DNA of 64,000 bases from Allomyces macrogynus ATCC 38327 (GCA_000151295.1 GG745329.1:1723570-1787569); one strand, 5' to 3'. Positions 1-13,900 are shown, counted from the first letter of the stretch. The notes: a model not told the origin generated them from the sequence alone. Numbers and translations are program-made.

Positions 1-3000
1 CGCTGTCCTCAATGAACTCTCTCGACAGCGGCTGCGATGCTCCGGCACGGTCGCCGCGCTTCTTGAGCTTGCGCCGCTTGGCCGACCGCGCGCCGTTGCC
101 ACCGGCGCCAGCGCCGTCGTCGCCGCTGACACTTCCGCTCTTGGACGGCCGCGTCGAGCGCTTGCGTGCCTTGCCCGCCTTCTTGCCGCGGCGCGCGCCG
201 CCATCCTCGCCGTCGTCGCCCTCCAGGTCGCTCGGCTCGCTCTCGCTCGCGCCCGACGCGCCGCCATCCCCTTCGTACTCGGAGTCATTCACGAGGAACC
301 CGTCCCCATCATCGCGACCGCGGTTCCCACCGCGTCCACGCGCACTGCTGCTCCCCCCCTCGCCGTCCCCACCGCGCCTCGACCCGCGCGACGACTTTGG
401 CGGCGGCGCGAGCGCTCGCGCGCGAATACTATCCCACTCGTGCATGTCTTCTTGAATGCGCGCATTCACGCGCTCGTAGTTGCGCAAGACCGACTCCATC
501 TGCTGCGACTGTTCGCGCAGCTGCATTTCCTCGGCGAGCCGTGCCTGCCGCTCGTCGGCCTCCTTGCGGCGAATCATATCGTCGAGCCGCTTCTTGCGGT
601 CCTCTTGCGTGAAAATCAACTCCTCGATACGCTTTTCGAGCCGCTCCTTGAGATTCTTGATGTGCGCTGCACGTTGCGCGGCAATAGCCTGGTCATACTG
701 CTGCGTCTCGCGCTTGGCGAGCCAATTCAAGTTGCGAATCGCGAGTTCGGCCAGCGCCACGGCCGCGCGCATTTGCTCGACCGTCACTTTGTCGAGACGT
801 TCCGTCGACAGCACCGACGTGTGGTCTTGCAGAACGATCGCCAGATTGAACCACAGCAAAAAGTCCTTGGGGAAAATGTGCAGCGCGCGCTGCAGCAGCT
901 TGAGCGCCGCCAGGTGCATTTCGGCCGACTTGGTGTTCTTGCCGAGCATGTAGTAGGCCTTGGCCGCCGACATGAGCAGGTCCACGTTCTTACCCTCGAA
1001 GAAACGCTCGAGCGCCTTTTCGTACTGTTGATGGCACACCGAGAGGGGTGAGTAGTCGTTCTAGACCGGACGCTGGTTGCAACATCAAAAACAGGGCGTA
1101 CCAAGGGAATTGCGCGCTTGTACTGGCCGACTTCGGCGAGCATGTGCGCATAGTTGACGGCAAAGCACGCAACGTTATCGTCCGACTCGCGCACCTGCTC
1201 AAACGTGCGCAGTGCCTCGTCGGCCCACCCCTTTTCGCGCATCGCAATGGCCAGCCCATTGGCCGCCCACGGGTTGCGCGGGTCGAGCTGCAGCACCTTG
1301 TCAAACAGCTTGTAGGCCTCGGTCAAGTTGCGGTCGCGCGTCTCGAGGTCGGGCTTCGGACCCAACAGCCAGATGTTGCCGAGCTGCAGCAGCGAGACAA
1401 TATCAAACTTGTCAATGTCTGTGAGCACTTTCCCAAACAAGCGGCGCGCGGCACGCGTCTGGTTCTGCGTGAGCTGCAAGACACCGAGCAGAATGTGCGC
1501 GTCAACCGACGTGGGTGCGACATCGAGCGCCTGCTGGAAGTGCTTGGCGGCCTCTTCGAGGTGCCCGCGCTGCTGCGCGATCACACCGAGCCGCAGCTGC
1601 GCGTCAACGTACGCCGGGTGCTGCCGCAAGATACGCTGGTAGAGAATCTCGGCGTCGTGTTCGTTGCCCTGCAACTCCTTGAGCCGCGCCGTGTTGTACC
1701 GCAGCGTCGTCTCGTGTGCGTCCTTGGTCTCGGCGGGCAACGTCGTCGACTCGCGCACTCTTTGGTAGGCCAGCGCATACAGCTTTTCGGCAAGCTCGAG
1801 ACGGTCGCCATGGTCCTTTTTGCTTGCCAAATCCTCGGGCAACTTGTGCTTGTGCAGCACCTGGTTCAGGACACCCATGTTGTTGAGCAGTTCGTGCGGG
1901 ACCGCGTTCTCGCCCTGGTCACGGACGAGCAACGCCTCGGCCGACTTGTAGAGCTGCAGCGCCCACCCGAAATGGTCCATTGTCGCGGTCGGCGACCGTT
2001 CCAACAGACGCGCGTACATGACCATGGCGTGAATATCGCGCGACCCCGACTCGTCCGGATCCGCCGACTGGAACGTCATGAGCAGCTTGAACAGTTCCTC
2101 GGCGCGCGAATACAACTGCCGCTGCCGCTCGCGCGCTTCTTGGTACTCGCGCGTGGGCATCGTCGCAGACGTGAGCACGGGGCTCTCGGCGAGCCGCGCA
2201 TGCAAGAAGCCCAGCAGCTTGAGCGTGTCGTAGTCGTCGCCGAGCGACGTGCCAGGGCCCGTCGCAAATGCTTTCCCGGCCGCATCGAGCATTTGCCGCG
2301 TCTTGGTCCGCGGACGCACTTTTTCGCGGATCTGGTCGAGGTGCTCGATCGCCTGCGAGTTCTCCGACCGATGCGAGTGAATTTGCGCGAGCGGGAACCG
2401 CACGAGCACCATGTCCGGCTGGTACGAGAGCGCCTTGGTGTAGTGGTCGTGCGCGCGGTCGTAGTCGCCGAGCCGGTGGAAGTGGCGGCCGTGATAGTAG
2501 TGCAGCTCGGCGAGCAAGAGCGGGTCGCGCGTCGCCGTCATGGCGCGCTCAATCAGGACGGGCACGTCGTCGTAACGGCCCTCGAGGAAGAGCAGGTCGA
2601 CCATGCGCGTCAAGACAAGCGCGTTCGTCTCGCCCTTGTCCTTCATAGCACGGTAGGCCTTCTGCGCGAAATTGATGCCCATGGCCTGCAGTTCGCGCCG
2701 CTCGCTGTTTGGGCAGTCGGGCGTGCGCATTTCGTTGAGGCACAGCGACGACAGGTAGGCGTGCGCCGTCGCGTGCGCCGGGTCGAGGTCGAGCACGCGC
2801 AGGTAGGCCGTGCGCGCTTCTTGTACGAGACCGAGCCGGGCAAAGCACACGCCAATGGCCATGCGCACGGTCGTCTGTAGGGTCAGCGGCACATTCGGGT
2901 CGGACGAGATGATGCGCAGCGTGCGCTGCCAAAAGCGCAGGCCCTTTTTCCACTCGGACCGGCGCGTAAAGGCCATGGCCATCCCGTAGAGCGCCGGCAC

Positions 3001-3563
3001 ATTGTCGCGTGTCTTGTTGAGCACAAATTGGAACTGGACCTCGGCCTTATCAAAGGCGTCCTGCTCGAGGAAGAGCGTGCCGCGCACGAGCCACAGCGGC
3101 AAATAGGCGCCGTCGATGCGCTCGGCCTCCTTAACCTTGGCCTCGGCATCAGCGAGCAGGCGGCGGCGCAGCGCGTCGGGCACGGCCACGTCAGTGCTTT
3201 TGTTGATGGCGTCAATGGCCTGCACGAGCAGCAGCGCCTGCCGCGTCTGCTCGCGGTCGGCGCGGCGGTTTGCGCACTCTGCGAGAAACTGGTCATACTC
3301 GTCGGGCCGGTGTTGCTTGTAGTAGAGGATCTGTCGGTTCGGGAACGTAGAGCGGGACATGAGCTCCGCTGAGCGGCCTCGGGCGGGCGGGCAAGCGCAT
3401 CAAGAGAACGTACCGCGAGCCGCACAAAGTACTTGAGGTCGGTCTCGGAGGTGAGCACGCTGAGAATGTCGGCAGCGGGCGGCAGCGGGCGCAGCTGGAT
3501 GTCGACAAACTCGTTGCCCTCGACGTGCACCTCGATCACATTCTTGTCGTCGGCAGAGGCCAT
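1..3563 (-). CDS. CTR9: CTR9, TPR subunit of the Paf1 transcription elongation complex (3' end off the left edge)
   Basis: Scaffold subunit of the nuclear Paf1 complex, which travels with RNA polymerase II and supports histone H2B ubiquitination and H3 methylation. Exons on the minus strand: 3563-3414, 3330-1102, 1024 to beyond base 1. The first intron (3331-3413) starts GTACGT; the acceptor at 3331 gives the junction VRLA-ILYYKQ, matching the family better than an acceptor nearer 3364. The second intron is 1025-1101 (GTACGC). The start at 3563 gives an acidic N-terminus as in human CTR9 (IEVHVEGNEF...). Tandem TPRs fill the middle, for example ADAQF/AEVQFQFVLN-like and HPAYVDAQLRLGVIA-like repeats. 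The C-terminal exon reads through the conserved LWFNLAIVLQD segment into a charged Lys/Arg/Glu coiled coil, then an Arg/Ser/Asp-rich tail ending with SREFIEDS at the window edge, like the CTR9 C-terminal motif. A divergent 296-bp spacer separates it from VPS33. Confidence 0.93.
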
Positions 3564-3859
3564 GGCGGCGGCGGTGCGGGAAGTTGCTGGGCAGCGTGCT
3601 CGCGGCACAAAAGGCGTTCGTCGTCGACGACGATGCTGTACACGTCTGCAAGCGCCTGCAAGACGTCTGACGGTGCTGTGGACGGCTCTTGTTCGGGCTT
3701 GGTCGGGTGGGGTTGACTTGGCGCCAAGTCACTGGCCTGCCAGGCCTGTCACGAACTTCCACGGCGCGACTTGCTGCTTTACGACTTGCTGCCGACCTTG
3801 CGACCGTCGCCATCTTGACCAACCAGCTCGCCGCCGAGAGCACGCCTGCTGCAAGATCC

Positions 3860-6195
3860 ATGAAGCTCACGGCATTCTACGCCCTCGTGCGCGACGCGCG
3901 CGACCAGCTCAGCCACTGCCTCGAGTCGGTAGGGTCCGCTCCTGCACGCTTACAGCGGCCACGGCATATTCAAGATCGACCAGTGATTCGCTACAGGCAT
4001 CCAATTTACGTTCAAGGAATGTTCAACACCGTGTAGGGCACGGGCCGCAAAGCGCTCGTTATCGACAAGTCGCTCTCGGGCATCATTTCGCGGCTCGCCG
4101 ACTCGGCCTTCATCAAGGAACACGGCGTCGAGCGGCTCTCGTACCTGTCCCCGCAAGTGCCCGACCTGTCCGACTGCCATTCGGTGATTTACATCGCGAG
4201 ATCCGACCCGAACGTTGTCAAGCTCATTGCTCGTACGCATCGCTATGTGCTGGCGGATTGTCCGTGCGGCCCCTGACGTAACCCTGCTGCTCCATCGTGC
4301 AGAACATGTTCACGGCGCTCTGGCATCGGCGCGCGACGCGTCGGGCCCAACGTCCTCGTCCAGCGGCGTGCACTCCCCACCAGTCGCAGTATCCCAGCGC
4401 TTTTTCCTGTTCTGCTTGCCGCGATCCACGCTCCTGGTCAAGAAAATCCTCGAAGACGACTCGCTTCTCGCTGAAATTGACGTGCAGGACCTCGAGATCG
4501 ACTTGCTCCCGCTCGAGCACGACCTGTTTTCCATGGAGTACCCGTCATTCCATGCCCTGGCACCGGTGCGTCCTCTTTCTCGCTCATTCGGTCGCCATCC
4601 TGGTCCACCTCCTGGCTGACAAACTTCCGCGCCCACTCAGATGCGCGACTCGCACGCGCTCTACCAGCTCAGCAGCAGTCTGCTCGCGCTCGAGTCGGCC
4701 ATTGGCCCATTTACCGCCGTCCGGGGCCGCGGTCCGCTCGCTGACTCGTTCATGACCATGTTCACCAAAATGCGTGCCGCGCACAGCCACCCGTCGCCCG
4801 TCGACTTGACGGGAACCAACCGGCTCATTCTTGTGGACCGCACGCTCGACATGATCACGCCGCTCATGACGCAGTTTACCTACACGGGTCTGGTGGACAC
4901 GTTCAAAGACATTGTCGCCGGTGCGTTTGCTTGATATGTAGAACGACGGGGAGATCGCGTCGACACGGGCGCTAACGCATGTGTGCGGGTTGGTGAATTG
5001 ACAGGATTTGTTGAGGTCGACGGCGGTGGCCAGCGTCCGCGCAAGTTCAAGCTCAGTATGGACGACGACAACATCTACTGCGAGCTCGCCGACTTGAATT
5101 TTGGTGTGGTCGGCCCGACTCTGCAGCGGCTGGCTAAGGAGCTCAAAGCCGAGTCTGGTGTACGTTGCTCCTCGGTAATGCTTCACTTTTCCGTTCCTTG
5201 TGCTCACCGCGCTCGATCTCAATAGAAACGGAAAGAGGCCAATACACTGACCGACATCAACAAGTTTGTGAGCGACAAGCTGCCCGAACTGCAAAAGTTG
5301 CAAGAGGCTCTGCCGATCCGTACGTTGGATGCGCATTCTGTCGTACTGCAGCGTCACTAGGCTCATTTGATTGATCTCGATAGACATTGGTCTGGCCGAA
5401 TCGGTTGCCAAGGCCATCATGGACGAGGACTTCAACCTGGTGCTGCAGGCTCAGCAAGGTATGTTCACTTTTCCCTGCTCATTTCGTACATTTACAGCCC
5501 GCTTCTGACATACCGCCAGTCCTCTTGGCCAGCACCGAGCTCGACGCGGACCTGATTGACGAGCTCATGTGCCGCAATTACGAACCCGAGGCCGTCTTGG
5601 CGCTCATTTGTCTCGGGTGCTTGATTGGATGCGTCAAGGAGAAGCAGCTCGACCTCTGGAAGCGAGAGTTTGTGCAGGTTCGTCCATCCCCCCTCCTCTT
5701 CATTTCACACCGCAACAAACCTCACCGTTTCCTCCTCTTCTGCAGTCGTACGGGTTCCACCACCTCGTCACCTGGCATCGACTCGAGCAAGCTGGCCTGC
5801 TCACCGCCACCAAGACGCCAACGCGGCAATGGGCCAATCTGCGCAAGGCACTCGACCTGATCGTCGAGGACGTGCGCGTCGAACAGCCCGACGATATTGC
5901 CTACACGTTCACCGGATACGCGCCTCTGTCAGCGCGGCTCGTGCAACACTGGCTCCGCCCCACCGCGCGTACGCGCGACGATATCAGCAGGCTCCTTCCG
6001 GGCCCTCCGGTAGAGGTTGGGGATTTCGGGACTGCGGGGCGCGTGTTTGTGCTGTTCTTGGGCGGCGCGACGTACGCGGAGGTGTCGGCGGTGCGGCTGC
6101 TCGGGCGGACGATGGGCGCCGACGTCACGGTGGTCGCGACGGAAATGGTGAATTATCGCCGGATCATGGCGGGGGCCATGGTGTCGTTGACGTGA
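3860..6195 (+). CDS. VPS33: VPS33, Sec1/Munc18-family subunit of HOPS/CORVET tethering complexes
   Basis: SM protein that templates SNARE assembly for fusion at endosomes and the vacuole. Nine exons: 3860-3928, 4037-4232, 4303-4565, 4641-4920, 5005-5159, 5226-5319, 5384-5458, 5520-5677, 5746-6195; phases agree at every junction and give about 579 residues, close to the family length (about 600). Recognisable blocks: the N-terminal segment with LIDK/LADSAFIKEHGVERL; LLVKKIL...DLLPLEHDLFSMEY; LILVDRTLDMITPLMTQFTYTGL, the SM core; SYGFHHLVTWHRLEQAGLL; DIAYTFTGYAPLSARLVQHWL; and the terminal RVFVLFLGGATYAEVSAVRLL, which distinguishes VPS33 from SEC1, SLY1 and VPS45. Donors are mostly GTACGT/GTGCGT. 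The start is the first ATG of the frame that precedes the conserved N-terminal helix; upstream in-frame codons exist but are not conserved. Confidence 0.95.
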
Positions 6196-6345
6196 TGATG
6201 GCGGTTGGGATACAGTTTTGAAACATGCGTCCCCTGCTGTTGTCGGCCAGTTGGTGTGCGACTCAGGTGACCAGACGAAACCAGGACCACAAATGATTCT
6301 AATCACGAAAAACAGACACCGCCCACGACTACCTCCCTACGACTC

Positions 6346-9300
6346 TCACGCTTTCAACCAATCCGCGTCCTTGTCGCCCGACTCCTCGCGCTCACCCACG
6401 TCAGCCTCCTTCTCATCCTCCTCCTCGCCACCCTCGACCGCATCCCACTCATCAATCACGACCCCGGCGCGCAACAACCGCCGCAGCAGCGCTGCTCGCC
6501 ACGCGGCATCCCGCTCGCGCGCGACCCGGCGCACCTGCGTATCCACCGCGTTCCGCAACGCCGGCGCATTCCACACCGCGGTCACAAAATTAACACACAC
6601 CGCACGCACGCGCGGGACCGCATTGGGCCCCGCAATCGCATCCACGATCTCAGCAAACCACACCAAGTCATGAAACACTTGCGCGTCGAGCACGATCAGC
6701 CGCTGCAGGAGTTGCAGGACCGTGACCGGGTGCGTTGCAAACAACGTGCCAAGCCGCGCGGCCGCGGTGGGGGTGTCGCGCACGGCGAGCGCGAGCTGCA
6801 GTTCGGCCACGAGCGTCATTGTCGGGAACGCCAAGTCCGGGACCATTGCAGGCAGCGGGAGCGTCATGGTCCGCGCGAGCCACGTGTCGGCGACAGTCGC
6901 GGAAACTTGGTCGGCGCTCGTGTGCCGGAAGATTTGCTGCGCGAGAATGAGAGCGTTGTGCAGGATCGCGGGGTTTGTGGTTGCGGCAGCGGCAGCGGAT
7001 TCGGCAGCGATGGTGTTTGTGGCACGTGTCGCGGCATCCGCGTCGACATCCACGTCCATGGCCTCGGTGGGTGACGGGGTCGTGCGCGCTGCCGCCGCGT
7101 CGGGCAGGTACCGACCAACACGATGGAGCAGCGCGTGCGCCCACTGCGTCAAGTCGGCGTGCTCGACAAACAAAAGCAGGTCGGCCATTGGCGACGCGTC
7201 CAGCAACTGCGCGTCGTACCCAGTATCGCGAATCGCGCGGTCCACGACCTGCGCAGCGCCACCCTCCAGCTCAATGTCCTTTTGTACCGCGGCCACACGC
7301 CGGCCCGTCGCCACCTCCGTATCAGTCACTTCGATTTGCTGCGCGACAGCTTCCAGAACCGTCAACGTCTCTGGCGCGTCCGGCGCCGCGGCCGCCGCCT
7401 GGCTCTCCACGGTTCGCGCGGGCGTCGGCGACCCCGTTGACGTGCGCTGTTTCTTACGCAGCGGCGAATTCGTCACCGACTGCAACAACCGCTTGCGGGC
7501 GGCGGTCGTGGGCGCGTCCGTCGCGGGCATCTGCGTCCCGAAAATGCCAAGTGGGGTCGAGATGAGCGACGGCGATTCTTGGAATGCCACAGGCATGGGC
7601 GACCCTCCAAACGTCATGGGCGCGGTCCCGGGCACGGCACGCCGTGCGGGGACGGCAAAGGGCGTCGCCTTGTGCACGTACTGCACGGTAGCGACGGCCG
7701 TGGCCGCGGCAAGAACGCGATGGAATGGGGTCATGGGATGCTGTCCTGGCCGGCCGTGGGGGGAGCGGAAAAGTTTGCCGGCGGGGGCGGGGGTGGAACG
7801 GTCGGCGAGCGGGGAGTCGGGCTCCGGGCTGTAAGTCGTTGACAACGGGGACAACGGTGGCTCCGTGTCCATGATGTCTTGCACCGGGTCGTCACCAGCG
7901 GCGGCGGGCTTGATAGATGCGGCGGCAGGAGCGTTGGCGTCCTCGCTGGGCGAGGGGTTGTCAGACCTGGATGCCATGACCACGTCCGTCGACGACATGC
8001 GTGTCCTCGTCCTCGAGGGCGAGCCGGTCGGCGGCGTCGGCTCTCTTGCGTTAGCACGCGCCTCAGCTTCGGCTTCGGTTTCTGCAGCAGCGGCTTCCTC
8101 GGCAGCTGCCGCGGCAGCTGCGGCGGCGACTTCCCGCGCGTGGACGGCCTCGGCCTCGGCGAGCCGCTCGGCCTGGATCACGTCGCTGAGCAGGCCCTGC
8201 ACGCGCATGCGGTCGGCGGCGGTGCGCGCAGCTTTGAGCACCGACCGGTCCTGCACGTAGAGCTTGGTCAAGACGCTGCGCAGTTCCTCGGTGCACGCCG
8301 GGTCGACCAGCGCCGGACTCAGCGTGACCAAGAGGGCGTTGAGCGAAATAACGTGCAGCGCCTGAGGGTCCGTGCCAGCCGCCAACGCTTCGGCCGTATC
8401 GGCATCGAGCATGCGCGACAGCATCCCGAGAATCACCGGCCGCACCTTGGACCCCGCGTCCTTGTGCCCGAGCACCTCGATGAGAATCGGCAGCACCGTG
8501 GAAGCAGGCTGCACGGCCTCGACGCACTGGAAAATCGTGCAGCACGCGTCGGTCACGTTCGACTTGACCTTATTCTGCGGGTTCTGCAAGATCCCCGCGG
8601 TCTTGATAATCAAGTCCGGAAAGAAACTCAACGGGATCACGCGCATTTCCATCATCCGCGCCACGTTCTGCAGTGCCGCGAGCATAGGTTTCGGGTGCGT
8701 TGCCGTGAGCCCGTGCTCCATGTGCGCCTCGACGAGTGACCGCTGCAGCCGGTTCAGATCGCTTGAGGTCGGCAGCAAAGCCGCGAGTCGCTCAAACGCG
8801 CGCGCACGAATCGTGACATTGGCGCCGCGCGCCTCCATGATCAGGTTCGGCAGGTTGACGGTTTCCTGCGCAGTCCCGCGCGGGGTCGGCGCGGGCGTCG
8901 ACGCGCTCGCTGATCCGAGCTGCCGGAAGGACGTGGCCGCTGGGGGCGCCGAGGTGGCCGTTGCGATACGTGCAGTACTCCGCGCCGTCGACGCCAACGT
9001 CGAAACCGCTTTCAAGTAGGTGGCGGCAGGAGTCATGGGTTCCGTGGTATTCGTGTCGTCGTAGCGGTCAGTGTCGCCGCGGTTCAGTGAACTGCTCGAG
9101 GATCCGAGCGACGATGACGACCGGTCCTGTGCGCTCCCCGGCCGCGACGAGGACGCCATGATGACGGGTGCGTCGCGCGTGCGCGATGCGGCAGCAGGCG
9201 CCGTTTTCGGGCGCTTGAATGCCGGGCGGGCCTCGCGTGGTGGGGCAGCGACGTGGTCGAGGCCGAGCGACTTGAGCGCCTTGGCCGACAAGGAACCAAG

Positions 9301-10166
9301 GAGCCTACAGAAAATACCAAGAATGGCAATCAGGATGCGTGAATCGAATATCGAGCAGACAAATATCGACACGCACCGTTCCGACCGTTTCGGCATCTTG
9401 ACGCGGTAGAGCTCAATCGCCGCGCGCGCCGCTTGCCTGACGTCGACCGCCGAGTCGTCGACAGTCGCCTTGAGGCACCCTTCGAGTGCGTCGCAAAACT
9501 GCTCGAGCCGGTCGGCGTCGTGCGACGTGATCAGGACCTTGACGGCCTCAACCACGGCGAGACGCGTCGTCTTGGCCTTATTCTTAGCCTCGTTGCAGAC
9601 GCGCATCACGAAATGGTCCGGGTTACCCGCAGCGACCACGGCCAAGAGCGCGGCCTGGCCGCGCTGGATGAAGATGCGGTTTGTGCGGCTGGTCAGGGCC
9701 AGGAGCGCCGGGACAAAGAGCTCACACGCTGACGCGGTTTGCTGAGAACCGGATTGCGCGAGCGCGAGGACGAGTTCGCAGGCCGAGCCGGAGAGGCGCG
9801 TGCGGTCGGTTTTCAACTACGGGGCCGAATCAACTGGGATCAGGACTGGGACCACCACCACCACCAACACAGGAAGCAACGGGTGGAGAAGACGAAGCGT
9901 ACACAAGCCTCGATGCGCGCCTTGTTTTGGCGGACAAACGGGGCCATTTGCGCGGCAGAGCACGACGGAACAAGGTCCTTGAGCTTGCGAATAGCCGCGT
10001 CCATCTTCTCCCATGTCTGCTCCGTCTCCTTGATGGCAATGTCGGCCGCTATCACATCGAGATGGCGCTGAGCATCTCTGGTCTGGACGAGGACGGTGAT
10101 GTTGGGTCAGAACGCGTGAGGCGGACCCGGTGCGGGCGACTGAGGCACACTGACCTCGAATTCCAT
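6346..10166 (-). CDS. CLASP/Stu1-family TOG-domain microtubule regulator
   Basis: Binds tubulin through TOG arrays and promotes microtubule rescue at plus ends, spindle and cortex. Exons (minus): 10166-10155, 10082-9903, 9816-9377, 9304-6346; introns are 72, 86 and 72 bp. The first TOG (CLASP N-terminal type) contains IKETEQTWEKMDAAIRKLK and LFVPALLALTSRTNRIFIQRG, which fit CLASP helices. A second HEAT/TOG region (NLPNLIMEARGANVTIRARA...) follows a Ser/Ala-rich linker, then a long low-complexity Ser/Pro/Thr region and a helical C-terminal domain (ADLLLFVEHADLTQWAHALL) as in CLASP-interacting regions. The first exon would code only MEFE, so the true start is uncertain; the second exon is secure. 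The 3' end converges with VPS33 and the 5' end diverges from the USP gene. Confidence 0.75.
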
Positions 10167-10960
10167 GACGAGATCACAGCAGCGGGTTGGTGCGCGACTT
10201 AACGCCGTGGTACGGGGGTTAATTGGGCGCGCGGAGCAGGGCAAATGTGGTTGGTAGCTGAGTTGGCTGACAAGCTGGAGGTGGTTGGGGATCGCCTTGT
10301 AGGCGGGCTGGGCGGCCCGTTGGCGACGAGATCCAAAGAGCGGGTGCGTTCTTCGTGTCGGTGCGCGCCGAGTGCAGCGTGTCTCTTGGTGGTCGTTGCA
10401 GCCGTGTAGCCGTCGTTGTCGTCGTTGTGCCGGCGTGGGGTTCGGTGGGGTCGGCTGCGTTTGCTCGGTCGTTGGCGCGAGACGGCAAGAACGGCGCGCG
10501 CTCTGAGCATGCCACACCTGTCGTGCTGGCGTGACAATCGACTTGGCCAGCGCGAGGCAAAACGCGAGACGCGGCACCACGCTCAACACACTCAAGGACA
10601 ATGACAATCGCCGCTGCCACCACCGCGGCGCCCTTGATCGCGACCAAAAATTCCAGGAAACAAGCTCTAACTGTCCGCAATGTATGTTCAACACGTGCCT
10701 CTCCAGTCTCCACCAAATGCGCCATGCCAATGGGCATCTGCCCGCCAGCAACCGACTTTGCCATGATCTGCCTCCACCAACCATTTGCCGTTGCCGACCT
10801 GGAAACGTAGTAAACCGCCCGACATTCCCGTTGCCGATATTCGCGGGACTTTCTCCCATCATCGCCGATCATCCTCGTCGACCACCTTCATCGGCCAACG
10901 TTGCACTGGACCCGCACCCCAGTTTTCTTTCTCGCAACTCCATGACGCTGGACACGGTTT
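10167..10960. promoter_or_regulatory. Divergent intergenic region between CLASP and the USP gene
   Basis: About 790 bp with no open frame that looks coding on either strand. It must carry both promoters and 5' leaders. I see no clear TATA element, repeat or RNA gene. Confidence 0.4.
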
Positions 10961-13900
10961 GTGACGGGCTCTTTCCCAGCCGAATATCATCGAGGAAAGA
11001 CCAACTCATGTTGTTGCCTGTTCATGGTCCACCAGGTCGCTGCACCATCCGGCCGCTCGCCCGATTCTACAGCTCTCACGAAGTTGCAGTTGTCCACGCC
11101 CGACATTGTCGTCTCGGCGAGCACCCCGACGATACGTGCCGCCCCGCCGCTCGAAATATCCACCTCGACCCACTCTCCGGTCGCCCGATCCGCTCCGGAA
11201 GCCATGCTGGACGGCCACGCCTCACCGCGTTCGGATGGCTCTTCATGTTCGGCCGCGACGCCATCAACGCCGCTCTCTGACCGATCGCTCAACGATGTTC
11301 GCGACCTATACCGCGCCGTACTCCGTGCTGTCGCGTCGAATCAGACCAGTTCCACGGGAGAACCCGGATCAGCGCCTGTTTTCGTCCTCGCTCACGACCT
11401 CGAGCCAACACTTTGCCCGTCGTTCTTGCCCTCGTCGTTGTTTTCGAAACTCATGGCCACGTTCGCCGAACCTCCACCGTCCCTGCCGCTGAACGGTGCC
11501 GGCACGGTGTGGGTAGACGCGGACAAGGTCTTTGCCGCTCTTGCATGCTGCGTGCCGGGCGACCTCGATGCCAAGCTCGCGTTCGTCTTTGGTCTTTTTG
11601 CCCGACGCCCCGCTCGCTGTGAAACCGACGTCGTGCTTGTAACACATGACGACGTCGTGACCGCGACAAACCTGGAGCGCCTGCTCGACGCGCTGTGGAA
11701 GCTCGACGACATGAGCAAGTTGATTGTGCGCTCCGCATCGTCACCGACCCCAGACTTGGGCTCGTTGATCCCGGTGCCCCTGAATGACTTGAGTAGCCTG
11801 CTCGACTCGGCTCCTCGTGACGGCGCCACTGGTGAAACGACATTCGCCGCGTTCCTCGCGTGGGTCCGCAGCACCCCATCCACCCTGCGGCTGCTCGACA
11901 AGCTCGAGCACATGACGAGATCGACCGACGGCACGCGGGTCGCGCAGCATGAGTGCGACCTCGTCCGCGAAGCGGTCCACGCTACGATCCTTGGCCCGGG
12001 CGACCGCGTGTGCATCATTTCCAAGCGGTGGTGGACCGTTTGGTGCGAATACGTGCGGTACTCGGACTCGCACGAGGTCCTGGACGAGACCGTGAGCGAC
12101 GCCGACTTGGCGATTCCGCCAGGCCCGATTGACAATGATGACTTGCTCGACCGCTCGATCGACATTGTCGAGGCCGTGTTGTCTCTGGGCCCGCCCGACG
12201 ACGTGGGCCGCGGCGACCGCGCGGTGCTGGCTTCGAAGCGCGCGGCCGTGCACCTCCAGCTCCTGCCGAACCTCATCGAGTGCATTGACTACATCGCCGT
12301 CCCGCGCGCTGTTTGGGATCACCTGTCGGCGTGGTACGGCGGCGGCCCGTGTATCGAGCGCGCGCTCGTGCCGCGGCTCTCGCGCCGTGGCTCGCTCACG
12401 GGCGACCGGCCGACTGCGTCGCGCGCGACCTTGACGCGGCACCGGCGGGCCGACTGCGTCGTTGAGCTGTACCCGGCGTGTTTGACAGTGGCGCTCGATG
12501 ACTTGGTGCTGCCAGAGGCGGCGGATGCAGCACGGTCGGTGCGACTCGTTGTCGGCAACGACGTGCCGCTGTCTGCAGTCGTCGAGCACGTCCAGACCGT
12601 GTTTCCTGAACTCAAGTCGATTGCGTGGGATCTTGCGCGCGACGGCAGCGTCGTGTTGGACGTGGCCGCCGCACACCAGCACACGATCCAGTCTCTCGGG
12701 CTCGGCAAGTTGCCCAATTTGACAGTCGTGCGGAAGGACCCGACACGGCCGCGACCGGTGTCGAGCTCTGCCTCGAGCCTGCCGTTACTGCAGCAACCAC
12801 CGCCCGACGCAACGGCGCCTGTACGATCCGACGTGTACGCCTCAAACGGTGCCCCGCCAACCGGCGGCGGCACGACCGTCACGGTCGACGGTCAGCGCGG
12901 CGACGGTCTAATTGGACTCGACAACCTCGGTAACAGCTGCTTTTTCGGCTCAGCCGTGCAACTCCTCTCGTCAGTCGCGCCGTTTATCGACTTTTTCCTC
13001 GATCAGTACCCGATGCTGGCGCAAGGACCCAAGTCGCCGCTGGCGCCCGCGCGCCCGGGCAAGCTGCTTGCTGCGTACGTGGACCTGGTTAAGCGCATGT
13101 GGACCCCACCACCACCACCGGCGGCACCGTCAACGCCGCGGTCGCGCACTCGCAACGGCACAGAAACGTCGACCGCGACCAAGTCGTCGGCGGCCCCCGA
13201 GCAGTCTAGCGGCCTGCTCCCACCGACCGGCGGGTCCGAATCTCTCTCGAGCAGCTGTGCGTCGTCCGTGCGGTCCTTCAAGCGCGCCACCGAATCCCTC
13301 TCCCCCAAAAAGCTCCTGCACGAAGTGACCTCGCGCTTCCCGGACTTTGGCGACTACATGCAGCACGACGCGCAGGAACTGCTCAGCTGCTTACTCGATG
13401 AACTGCACGAACAACTCAACAGCGTCGCGTCGCCGAAACCCGCCGTCACCTACCCGGACGACACGTCCGGGATGCCGCCCGACGAGGTCGCGCGTATCTG
13501 GTGGGCCAACCACGTGCGCCGCGAAAACAGTCCCGTCGTCGCCCTCTTCCAGGGCCAGTTCCAGTCGCTGATCGAGTGCACGGTCTGCGGGCACGCGGCG
13601 CGATCGTTCCCGCCGTTTCTGTTCCTCTCGGTGCCGCTGCCGCAGACGAACCAGCGGTTGCTGGACGTGACGGTGGTCACGGTCGCGAGCGAGAAACCCG
13701 TCAAGTACCGTGTGCGCGTGCGCAGGAGAGGGACAGTGGCCGACGTCATGGCACGACTGCGTGAGCTGGATCCGGGACTGAAGGGGCGGTGCTTGGTGTG
13801 TGCGGAGGTCAAGGACGGGTACGTGTTTGCGATGCTGAGCGTCGCAAAACCCGTCGCCGAGATCCGCGACCGCGACCGAATTGTCGTGTATGAGGTGGAG

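Noticed and set aside
1048..2880. 610-codon open frame on the plus strand
   Set aside because: Lies antisense to CTR9; Arg/Val/Leu-rich composition without domains; explained by GC-rich codon use.
3931..4036. Coding continuation of VPS33 through the first intron
   Set aside because: The frame ends at a stop (4034-4036) and the family alignment resumes exactly after the TAG acceptor at 4037.
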